Shown here: positions 1-5,199 of the stretch, in pieces | Position numbering within the stretch: the first letter of the stretch is position 1 | Layout: every line of letters begins with the position of its first letter | Source of the DNA: Deltaproteobacteria bacterium ADurb.Bin026 | GTDB lineage: Bacteria; Desulfobacterota; Syntrophorhabdia; Syntrophorhabdales; Syntrophorhabdaceae | Reading direction: 5' to 3' | Length of the DNA stretch: 5,265 nucleotides | Assembly (NCBI GenBank): GCA_002071245.1 | Contig: MWEV01000224.1 | Span: 1-5,265, forward strand | Program-made: the position numbers and the translations under genes | Notes under the pieces: model-generated | What the model saw: only the letters and a program-made list of their open reading frames with translations | Told to the model about the DNA's origin: nothing | Databases searched by the model: none

Positions 1-203
1 GAATAAGATTTATATTGAGGAAGCACAAAAATCTTTCTGAGACCTGAATTTATGCAATTGCTTAATGTAAAGTCAATGATCCTGTATTTTCCTCCAAAAG
101 GAACTGCAGGTTTTGCCCTGTCTTTTGTCATAGGGTGAAGGCGTGCCCCCACACCTCCGGCTAATACAAATGCCACGGCGTTTTGGATGACTCTCTGTTT
201 CAT
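1..203 (-). CDS. glgC: Glucose-1-phosphate adenylyltransferase (ADP-glucose pyrophosphorylase), N-terminal 67 residues; runs off the left edge
   Basis: GlgC makes ADP-glucose from ATP and glucose 1-phosphate, the committed step of bacterial glycogen synthesis in the cytoplasm. Translating the minus strand from the ATG at 203 gives the family's N-terminal nucleotide-binding region. The glycine-rich loop LAGGVGARL is at residues 14-22. RAKPAVPFGGKYRIIDF follows at about 29-45, then LSNCINSG at 47-54 and a PQYKS stretch near residue 63. These blocks match the E. coli GlgC order closely, including the RAKPAV segment and the SNCINSG signature. The C-terminal allosteric and left-handed beta-helix parts lie outside the window. 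The ATG at 203 puts the glycine loop a little closer to the N-terminus than in E. coli, which is normal in this family. An in-frame GTG lies 15 bases further upstream, and no clear ribosome binding site precedes either codon. The gene is divergent from the histidine kinase. GlgD-like paralogues share these motifs, so GlgC versus GlgD rests on the missing part. Confidence 0.94.
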   Translation of the reverse strand, partial: MKQRVIQNAVAFVLAGGVGARLHPMTKDRAKPAVPFGGKYRIIDFTLSNCINSGLRKIFVLPQYKSY

Positions 204-281
204 ATATTTAAGATACACATTATAACCAATAATAACAATAGAAATGAAAATTTTTCTTGCACAAGTTTGTAACATATTGTA
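204..281. promoter_or_regulatory. Divergent intergenic region between glgC and the histidine kinase gene
   Basis: This 78-base AT-rich gap must carry the 5' signals for two divergent genes. On the minus strand there is an exact TATAAT at 219-224, about 15 bases before the glgC start codon. No good -35 sits 16-18 bases upstream of it, and a start from this box would leave only a very short leader. On the plus strand the best I can see is TTGCAC at 257-262 with TAGTGT 17 bases downstream (280-285), a poor match that overlaps the GTG start of the kinase. The imperfect palindrome CTTGCACAAG at 256-265 could be an operator but is short. Only the position and the TATAAT box give real support. Confidence 0.3.
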
Positions 282-2279
282 GTGTCGAAACAACCCAATA
301 TGAACATCTACAGCATACCACCGCTTTTGAGCGCAATCATCCTGTTCATACTCTCCCTGATGGGCATTTTAAAGGCTAAAAGGTCATCTGTTAATCTACT
401 TTTTTCTCTTATCTGTCTTATAGGTTGTTTTCTCAATACCGACAAAACTATCCTTACCATTGTTCAGAATCAATCAACTGCCTTAAAAATAAGCAGAATA
501 GACCACATGTTTCTTGTCTTTATAATACCACTATATTTGCATTTTACAGTCCTCGTAACCGGATACAAAAAATGGATGTCCATTGTAAAAATATTTTATG
601 TAGTTTCGTTTCTTCTTGTGCCTTTAGCTCAACACCCTTTATATCTGAAACAGATTAGAAATTATTATTTTGGTTGTTTTGCAATATCTGGGCCTCTTTT
701 TTATATATTTGGTGTTTTCAGTACAACAAGTCTTTTTATGTCGTTGTATCTTCTTTTTAAAAAACTCAAGGAATCAAAGATATCTGTTCACAGAACACGC
801 ATAAAGTACATATTGTTAAGTTTTGGCTTGGCCGCATTTGTAAACCATTTCGATGTCATTATCATGAGTGGTCACGAAATATATCCCATGGGTAATTTTG
901 TTTTCGTACCGATGTGTATTTTGGGTTATGCAATATCAAAGCACGATATAATGGAATGGAAGATTTTTCTCAATAAAGGGCTGACATTCGTGACACTACT
1001 TTTAATCTCTATCGGATTTTTTATCGGAATAGAGGTGCTTTTTAAAAATATACTTCAATTTATAAACATCGGCATAATTGATATCATATCTATGGTTTTA
1101 ACATTTATCCTGGTTTACATATCCAAAGACAAAATACAGGAAATCCTCGTTCACTTTCTGCAACAAAAATTTATACAAAACAGAAAGGCTGTAAAAGATT
1201 TAAGTTTAGAGATACTCACTATTCACGATATTGAGTATATAAAAGAAACAATCTTGAAAAGCCTGACAAACATGTTTGGTCTTGAAAGATGTAGTATACA
1301 GGCAATAACCAAGTCCGACTTCTCTGAAACCTCATTTCTAATAAGGGAATCAGACCATTTATGGAAACTCGGGTTTAGGTTATCTATCCCAATATTCTCA
1401 AAGTCACATCCCTCGCATCTGCTTTTGGGTGAGAAGGATGAAATGAGCCTTTACACTACCGAAGAAATTGAGATCATATCGATCCTTGCCAACCATGTCG
1501 CCCTCGCCTTTGATAACGCAGAAGCGTATAAAAAAATACGTGATTTTTCAGAATCCCTTGAAAAAATAGTTGAAGAAAGAACAAAGGCTCTTATCCAGAG
1601 CGAAAGCCTCGCCGCTGTAGGCAGACTTGCCGCAGGGGTGGCACACGAGCTAAACAACCCTATTGCAAGCGTCATGAGCACGATTGAGTTTCACATCGAC
1701 CACATTGAGCAAAAAGGAGAATTATATGAAGACCTCGAGTTTTCCCTTAAAGAATTAAAAAGGGCACGTGACATCGTAAAAAGCCTGCTCGACTCATCCA
1801 GACAAAAGGATGAAGTAAAGGATGCGATCGACATTCACAGTACCATAGAAGACTCATTAAGGATACTTTATCCCCAATATAAAACAAAAAAAATCCGTAT
1901 CAACAAGGACTATGGCGCTAAAAACAGCATTATTATGGGAAACCTTTCAAGGTTATGTCAGGTTTTTATAAATATTATTAAAAATGCAATTGATGCTATA
2001 GGCGAAAAAGGTGGTACAATAACTATTAAAACATTTAATAGCGAAAACAACAAATTGATATGTTCGATTGTTGATAATGGTGACGGTATGGATGAACATC
2101 TTTTTAAAGACATCTTTAAACCGTTTTTCACAACAAAACAAACTGGTAAGGGAATCGGGCTTGGATTATACATTGTGTATGAAATTATTAGAGACCATGG
2201 CGGTAACATTGAAGTCAAAAGCAAAAAGGGTGAAGGAACAGACTTCTCTTTTACCCTCCAAACCGGTTCAATGCCTTAA
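282..2279 (+). CDS. Multi-pass membrane sensor histidine kinase (7TM-like N-terminus, GAF, HisKA, HATPase_c)
   Basis: This is an inner-membrane sensor kinase of 665 residues that should autophosphorylate on His and pass the phosphate to an unknown response regulator. About eight or nine hydrophobic segments fill residues 12-280 (for example 12-30, 75-93, 100-117, 133-160, 233-252 and 262-280), an arrangement like the HisKA_7TM/PrsK-type kinases. A degenerate GAF-like region spans about 300-415, followed by a short coiled coil at about 415-440. The H-box AGVAHELNNP puts the phospho-acceptor at His455. The N-box has Asn564 and Asn568. DNGDGM at 598-603 is G1, IFKPFFTTK at 611-619 is the F-box and GKGIGLGL at 622-629 is G2, so the catalytic core is intact. 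No receiver domain is attached and no regulator gene is adjacent. The start is uncertain: the GTG at 282 and the ATG at 300 are both in frame, neither has a Shine-Dalgarno sequence, and an in-frame stop lies at 270-272. The transglycosylase gene follows after 40 bases, probably in the same transcript. The signal sensed is not evident. Confidence 0.95.
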   Translation: MSKQPNMNIYSIPPLLSAIILFILSLMGILKAKRSSVNLLFSLICLIGCFLNTDKTILTIVQNQSTALKISRIDHMFLVFIIPLYLHFTVLVTGYKKWMSIVKIFYVVSFLLVPLAQHPLYLKQIRNYYFGCFAISGPLFYIFGVFSTTSLFMSLYLLFKKLKESKISVHRTRIKYILLSFGLAAFVNHFDVIIMSGHEIYPMGNFVFVPMCILGYAISKHDIMEWKIFLNKGLTFVTLLLISIGFFIGIEVLFKNILQFINIGIIDIISMVLTFILVYISKDKIQEILVHFLQQKFIQNRKAVKDLSLEILTIHDIEYIKETILKSLTNMFGLERCSIQAITKSDFSETSFLIRESDHLWKLGFRLSIPIFSKSHPSHLLLGEKDEMSLYTTEEIEIISILANHVALAFDNAEAYKKIRDFSESLEKIVEERTKALIQSESLAAVGRLAAGVAHELNNPIASVMSTIEFHIDHIEQKGELYEDLEFSLKELKRARDIVKSLLDSSRQKDEVKDAIDIHSTIEDSLRILYPQYKTKKIRINKDYGAKNSIIMGNLSRLCQVFINIIKNAIDAIGEKGGTITIKTFNSENNKLICSIVDNGDGMDEHLFKDIFKPFFTTKQTGKGIGLGLYIVYEIIRDHGGNIEVKSKKGEGTDFSFTLQTGSMP

Positions 2280-2305
2280 AATGCTTGACAAGAACAAAAA
2301 AGTTT

Positions 2306-2310
2306 AAGAG
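2306..2310 (+). promoter_or_regulatory. Probable ribosome binding site of the lytic transglycosylase gene
   Basis: AAGAG lies nine bases before the ATG at 2320 and is the only purine-rich stretch in the short gap after the kinase stop. It supports that ATG as the start. It is a weak Shine-Dalgarno match. Confidence 0.4.
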
Positions 2311-2319
2311 AATAACACG

Positions 2320-2907
2320 ATGTCGCTTAAAATTATTTTATTTATAATTGTGTCTCTGATGCCGATATGTGCTTACGGCGGTATTTATGGTTATCTGGAT
2401 GAACGAGGCATCTATCATTTTACGAATATCAAACCAGCGGGTAAACAATATCATATTGTTGTCGCGGACAAAACTCAAGGCATTAAACTTTACAACCATC
2501 TCGACAACACAAGTTATGATAAATTGATTTCATATCACTCCAGTTCTCACGGTGTAGATCCGTCGCTTGTAAAGGCGGTTGTGATGGCTGAATCAAACTT
2601 CAATCCATACGCAGTGTCTCCAAAAGGTGCTCAAGGACTTATGCAACTGATGCCAGACACAGCTAAGTTAATGAAGGTTACAGACCCTTTCGATCCTGAT
2701 GACAATATCAGAGGGGGAACAAAATATCTGAAGTTTTTAGAAGAAACCTTTCAGGGCAATCTCGAACTTATGCTGGCTGCTTACAATGCAGGACCATCAA
2801 GGGTTATCGAAAACAAAATGAACATCCCTCCCATCGAAGAAACCAGAACGTTTATAAAAAAAGTCAAACAATTTTATAATAAGTTGAAATACCGGAATGA
2901 AGGTTAA
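2320..2907 (+). CDS. Exported lytic transglycosylase, DUF4124 plus SLT (goose-lysozyme-like) domain
   Basis: This 195-residue protein probably acts in the periplasm, cleaving the glycan strands of peptidoglycan to leave 1,6-anhydro-muropeptides. Residues 1-20 form a signal peptide with a hydrophobic core (KIILFIIVSLMPICAYG). A DUF4124 motif, IYGYLDERGIYHFTNIKP, follows at about 22-39. The SLT family-1 domain covers about 65-185. It has the catalytic glutamate Glu91 in AESNFNP, the SPKGAQGLMQLMP block at 100-112, and AAYNAGP at 153-159, all in the usual order and spacing. The protein is shorter than Slt70 or MltC but typical for small DUF4124-SLT proteins. There is no lipobox, so it should be soluble once cleaved. 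Its end overlaps pgsA by 11 bases, which points to co-transcription and perhaps translational coupling. The assignment to the SLT family is firm; the physiological role (growth, division or assembly of an envelope machine) cannot be told from the sequence. Confidence 0.94.
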   Translation: MSLKIILFIIVSLMPICAYGGIYGYLDERGIYHFTNIKPAGKQYHIVVADKTQGIKLYNHLDNTSYDKLISYHSSSHGVDPSLVKAVVMAESNFNPYAVSPKGAQGLMQLMPDTAKLMKVTDPFDPDDNIRGGTKYLKFLEETFQGNLELMLAAYNAGPSRVIENKMNIPPIEETRTFIKKVKQFYNKLKYRNEG

Positions 2908-3481
2908 AGACGAAAAGGCGTCTGTATGGACGCTTCCGAATCGCTTAAGCATCATCCGAATACTTTTTATTCCAATCATTATCATTCTAATCTCAACTGA
3001 ATATGAAGAACTCTTGTTTGCTTCATGCCTTTTATTCATCATTGCAGGTATCACTGATGGTCTTGACGGGTACATAGCCAGAAAAATGCGTATGACGACA
3101 AAATTGGGGTTATACCTCGACCCTATTGCAGATAAGCTGCTCGTATCATCGGTTCTCATAACCCTTTCATATTACAGAATGATACCTTTGTGGGTTACAA
3201 TACTGCTCGTGGCACGTGAATTTTTAATAAACGGACTGCGGTCTTTTTACGCAATGGAAGGTATCACAATATACCCATCTTTTGCGGGGAAATTCAAAAC
3301 AACTCTGCAAATAATTGGCATCGCTTGTATGCTATTCAATAGTCCATTAAAAAAACTTGATACACTCATACACCAAACAGGACTGATAGTGCTATATATT
3401 GCGCTTTTTTTCAGTATATACTCAGCAATCCATTACATGTCAGCAATTTTCAAGTCTGTTGATGTGGAAAAACAAAGATAG
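2897..3481 (+). CDS. pgsA: CDP-diacylglycerol--glycerol-3-phosphate 3-phosphatidyltransferase (phosphatidylglycerophosphate synthase)
   Basis: PgsA joins CDP-diacylglycerol and sn-glycerol 3-phosphate to give phosphatidylglycerophosphate, the first committed step towards phosphatidylglycerol and cardiolipin, in the inner membrane. The 194-residue protein carries a complete CDP-alcohol phosphotransferase signature, D-x2-D-G-x2-A-R-x8-G-x3-D-x3-D, at Asp54, Asp57, Gly58, Ala61, Arg62, Gly71, Asp75 and Asp79. These residues bind the metal ions and the CDP group. PgsA-type features follow: REFLINGLRSF at 107-117 and GKFKTTLQ at 131-138, which separate it from phosphatidylserine synthase and other family members. 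The N-terminal TLPNRLSIIRI block is also typical, and several membrane segments are visible. The length matches the family. The ATG at 2897 lies inside the transglycosylase gene, giving an 11-base overlap with no strong Shine-Dalgarno sequence, so coupled translation is likely. The gene converges on kamA, with 18 bases between the stops. Confidence 0.97.
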   Translation: MKVKDEKASVWTLPNRLSIIRILFIPIIIILISTEYEELLFASCLLFIIAGITDGLDGYIARKMRMTTKLGLYLDPIADKLLVSSVLITLSYYRMIPLWVTILLVAREFLINGLRSFYAMEGITIYPSFAGKFKTTLQIIGIACMLFNSPLKKLDTLIHQTGLIVLYIALFFSIYSAIHYMSAIFKSVDVEKQR

Positions 3482-3499
3482 CGATATGGGATCAGATAT

Positions 3500-4654
3500 C
3501 TATGTCATCATGCATAATCTACACCCTTTGCAATTGTCTTTTTTCCCATCATCAATGTAAACCCCGGTTTTACCGCTAAAACCCTCAAAATAAACTGCAT
3601 CGCCTTTTCTTCTTTTCATGTACTGGTAATCAATCGGCACCTTGCCAAGACCACCTGGTATATCGCATACATAATAAGGCAGTGCAAGGCCAGATAGATT
3701 TTTCCTTAAAAATCGCATAATTTCTACACCCTTTTTAATACTTACCTTAAAATGCATTGCGCCTTTGACTTCATCAAACTGGAACAAATAATACGGTTTA
3801 ACGCCACACCCAATGAGATTTTCAAATAAATTCATCATTACGAAAGGACAATCGTTAACACCCCTTAAAAGCACGGTTTGGCTTAAAACAATACCACCTG
3901 CATCCCTGAATCTCTTAACATTCTCCGCAAAATCAGGCGTGATTTCTCTCGGGTGATTGATATGTATTATTATCCATATTGGCTTACTATTTCTGATAAC
4001 ATTAAAATGTTCAGCGCAAAGACCATTGGGAAACACTACGGGTACCCTCGAGCTTATTCGTATGGTTGTTATTCTTCTTATTGACCGTAAGTATCCAAGT
4101 AAATATTCAAGTTCATCGGCAGCCAGCATAAAGGGATCGCCACCAGAGAGTATAACCTCTTTGATGTCGTTGTTATTTTCGATATGGCTCAACGTTTCTT
4201 TCAGGTATTTGCGAGGATTCCACCCTTTTCCAACAAATCTCCTTCTGTTACAGAACCTGCAATGCATTGCACATTCAGCGCTCACCAAAAAAACACCTCT
4301 GCCTCGGTATTTTTTTATAAACACAGGGGTTTCGGAATAACTCTTTTCATTAAGGGGATCTAAGGTGCCGCTTTCAAAAAGCTCTTCACCGGAGGGAATT
4401 GATTGCCTTCTAATCGGACAAAGGGGGTCAGCCCTATCCATTATACTAAAATAATATTCAGATATTTTTATTGGATAAAGACGAGATGCAGCATCAATCT
4501 CATTTTTGAGTTGTTCGTCTAATGTTAAATAATTTGCAAGCTGTTTTGTGTTGTTAATAAAAGGGAGGGTAGTTTTCGTACCCTCCTTATCCTCAATCAC
4601 ATTACGGAAGTGCCAGGAAATGCGCCCTTCTGTTCTTTGCCCAAGCTGCCTCAT
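3500..4654 (-). CDS. kamA: Lysine 2,3-aminomutase (radical SAM, PLP and zinc dependent)
   Basis: The family moves the alpha-amino group of L-lysine to C3, giving beta-lysine, with SAM, a [4Fe-4S] cluster and PLP. Numbered from the ATG at 4654 (384 residues), the cluster motif CxxxCxxC is Cys128, Cys132 and Cys135, followed by Arg137 in the RRR stretch. SGGDP at 170-174 is the SAM motif. The equivalents of the clostridial enzyme's lysine-binding Asp293 and Asp330 are Asp294 (FQFD) and Asp331 (VCDIPGG). The PLP lysine in PGGxGK is Lys338. Cys269 in GVNDC plus the C-terminal CxxCxxC (375, 378, 381) match the zinc ligands of clostridial KAM, which E. coli EpmB lacks. This favours lysine aminomutase over EF-P modification. 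Glutamate aminomutase is disfavoured because both lysine-binding aspartates are present. The start is uncertain. An ATG at 4687 overlaps pal by 86 bases. The ATG at 4654 overlaps by 53 and has AGGA four bases upstream. A GTG at 4600 lies just past the pal stop. No acetyltransferase partner (ablB) is in view. Confidence 0.9.
   Translation of the reverse strand: MRQLGQRTEGRISWHFRNVIEDKEGTKTTLPFINNTKQLANYLTLDEQLKNEIDAASRLYPIKISEYYFSIMDRADPLCPIRRQSIPSGEELFESGTLDPLNEKSYSETPVFIKKYRGRGVFLVSAECAMHCRFCNRRRFVGKGWNPRKYLKETLSHIENNNDIKEVILSGGDPFMLAADELEYLLGYLRSIRRITTIRISSRVPVVFPNGLCAEHFNVIRNSKPIWIIIHINHPREITPDFAENVKRFRDAGGIVLSQTVLLRGVNDCPFVMMNLFENLIGCGVKPYYLFQFDEVKGAMHFKVSIKKGVEIMRFLRKNLSGLALPYYVCDIPGGLGKVPIDYQYMKRRKGDAVYFEGFSGKTGVYIDDGKKDNCKGCRLCMMT
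4564..4586 (-). terminator. Terminator-like hairpin after pal, inside the kamA reading frame
   Basis: In the minus-strand RNA, GGAGGGTA (4586-4579) pairs perfectly with TACCCTCC (4571-4564) around a 7-base loop, CGAAAAC. The stem is followed by C and then TTTTATT (4562-4556). The stem begins 15 bases after the pal stop codon, the usual place for an intrinsic terminator. The U tract is short and broken by an A, so termination may be partial. Because kamA codons run straight through it, it may reduce transcription from pal into kamA. No T tract follows on the plus strand, so it is not bidirectional. Confidence 0.55.
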
Positions 4655-5135
4655 TGTGTCCTGGATCGACAGGTCTTTCCTTTCCATAGCTTACCGTCTC
4701 GATAAACTTCCCGTCAACCCCAAGATTTACCAAATAAGCCTTTGCGGCATCAGCTCTCTTCTGACCAAGTGCAAGGTTGTATTCCACTGTGCCTCTTTCG
4801 TCACAATGACCTTCAACTCTCACCTTTTTCCCAGCATTTGCATTAAACCAAGCCGAGTTGGCCTTTAGAATCTCTGCATCACCAGGTCTTATGTTGTATT
4901 TGTCAAAATCGAAGTTAATATCTTTAAGTGCAACGATTGGTGCTGGGGCCGGTGCTGGGGCCGGTGCTGGGGCAACAGGTATTTCCTTTTTTACCTCTGG
5001 TGCTACCACCTGTGCCTGCGGCGCTGGCGGAGGAGCAGTTTCGCCTTTCATTTGCTGCATAAAGCAACCACAACCACCCAAAGTAATGCCTAAAACAAAG
5101 ACCATTAAAACTAAAAATAAAGATTTAGATTTCAT
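4602..5135 (-). CDS. pal: Peptidoglycan-associated outer-membrane lipoprotein (Pal, OmpA-like domain)
   Basis: Pal is a lipoprotein of the outer membrane that binds the diaminopimelate of peptidoglycan and works with the Tol system in outer-membrane integrity and constriction. The 177-residue product starts with a signal peptide ending in the lipobox LGGC, so Cys22 should be lipidated. The next residue is Gly, not Asp, which fits outer-membrane sorting. An Ala/Pro-rich linker fills about 34-66, including a run of AP pairs at 55-66. The OmpA_C domain covers about 70-177: INFDFDKYNI at 73-82, then GHCDERGTVEYN at 109-120, with Asp112 and Arg127 as the expected peptidoglycan-binding pair. SYGKERP at 149-155 and NRRAHF at 168-173 are also Pal hallmarks. 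The ATG at 5135 has a good ribosome binding site. No tolQ, tolR or tolA is visible. The upstream gene ends in repeats and does not look like the end of TolB, and the downstream gene is kamA, so this is not the classical tol-pal order as far as the window shows. Confidence 0.95.
   Translation of the reverse strand: MKSKSLFLVLMVFVLGITLGGCGCFMQQMKGETAPPPAPQAQVVAPEVKKEIPVAPAPAPAPAPAPIVALKDINFDFDKYNIRPGDAEILKANSAWFNANAGKKVRVEGHCDERGTVEYNLALGQKRADAAKAYLVNLGVDGKFIETVSYGKERPVDPGHNEAAWAKNRRAHFLALP
4939..4974 (-). repeat. Three 12-base tandem repeats coding the Ala-Pro linker of Pal
   Basis: On the plus strand GGTGCTGGGGCC occurs twice in a row and a third copy differs only in its last base (A). Read on the minus strand each copy codes for Ala-Pro-Ala-Pro. 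The copies share even their third codon positions, which points to recent duplication by slippage more than to selection on the protein alone. The repeat is a multiple of three, so changes in copy number would only lengthen or shorten the spacer between the lipid anchor and the OmpA-like domain. Confidence 0.9.
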
Positions 5136-5140
5136 TTTTC

Positions 5141-5147
5141 ACCCCTT
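5141..5147 (-). promoter_or_regulatory. Ribosome binding site of pal
   Basis: AAGGGGT on the minus strand lies five bases before the ATG at 5135. It is the clearest Shine-Dalgarno sequence in the window that has a start codon at the right distance, and it fixes the pal start. A second ATG at 5151 is in a different frame. Confidence 0.7.
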
Positions 5148-5156
5148 TCATGCGTA

Positions 5157-5188
5157 TGGGGCATACCTACATATGCAGGCATACCCCA
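5157..5188 (-). other. 12-pair RNA hairpin in the leader region of pal
   Basis: In the minus-strand RNA, bases 5188-5177 pair with 5168-5157 around an 8-base loop (5176-5169). Ten pairs are Watson-Crick and two are G-U. In the plus-strand RNA those two become C-A and A-C mismatches, so the fold favours the minus-strand transcript. No T run follows it in the direction of transcription, so it is not an intrinsic terminator. It sits between the stop of the repeat-tailed gene and the pal ribosome binding site. It could protect or separate the two parts of a shared message, or regulate pal translation. The arms also form an 8-base direct repeat, GGCATACC, at 5160-5167 and 5178-5185. Confidence 0.5.
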
Positions 5189-5199
5189 ATAATAAAAAA

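Noticed and set aside
2285..2290. Perfect TTGACA (-35 consensus) in the gap after the kinase gene
   Set aside because: The best -10 at 17 bases is GAGAAT, only three matches, and transcription would begin about at the start codon of the next gene. Judged to be chance.
2281..2307. Eight-codon ATG-to-TAA mini frame between the kinase and transglycosylase genes
   Set aside because: It lacks a ribosome binding site and is the tail of a longer shadow frame inside the kinase gene; nothing supports a leader peptide.
2797..3159. Open frame of 120 codons on the minus strand across the transglycosylase/pgsA junction
   Set aside because: Antisense to two confidently identified genes; composition looks like a reverse-frame shadow.
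3388..3411. AGTGC/GCGCT hairpin followed by seven T, terminator-like
   Set aside because: The stem has only five pairs, one of them G-U, and it lies inside the conserved-length pgsA coding region, where the T run codes for hydrophobic membrane residues.
3483..3500. GATAT/ATATC inverted repeat between pgsA and kamA
   Set aside because: Five AT-rich pairs with no T tract; too weak to call a terminator.
3957..4340. Open frame of 127 codons on the plus strand opposite kamA
   Set aside because: It lies fully antisense to a strongly conserved radical SAM gene, and its product shows no recognisable motif or ribosome binding site.
4582..4588. AAGGAGG on the minus strand, a perfect Shine-Dalgarno sequence within kamA
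   Set aside because: No ATG, GTG or TTG lies at a suitable distance downstream. It is one arm of the terminator-like hairpin, which explains its sequence.
4548..4868. Open frame of 106 codons on the plus strand opposite pal and kamA
   Set aside because: Antisense to the conserved OmpA-like domain, with no family resemblance.
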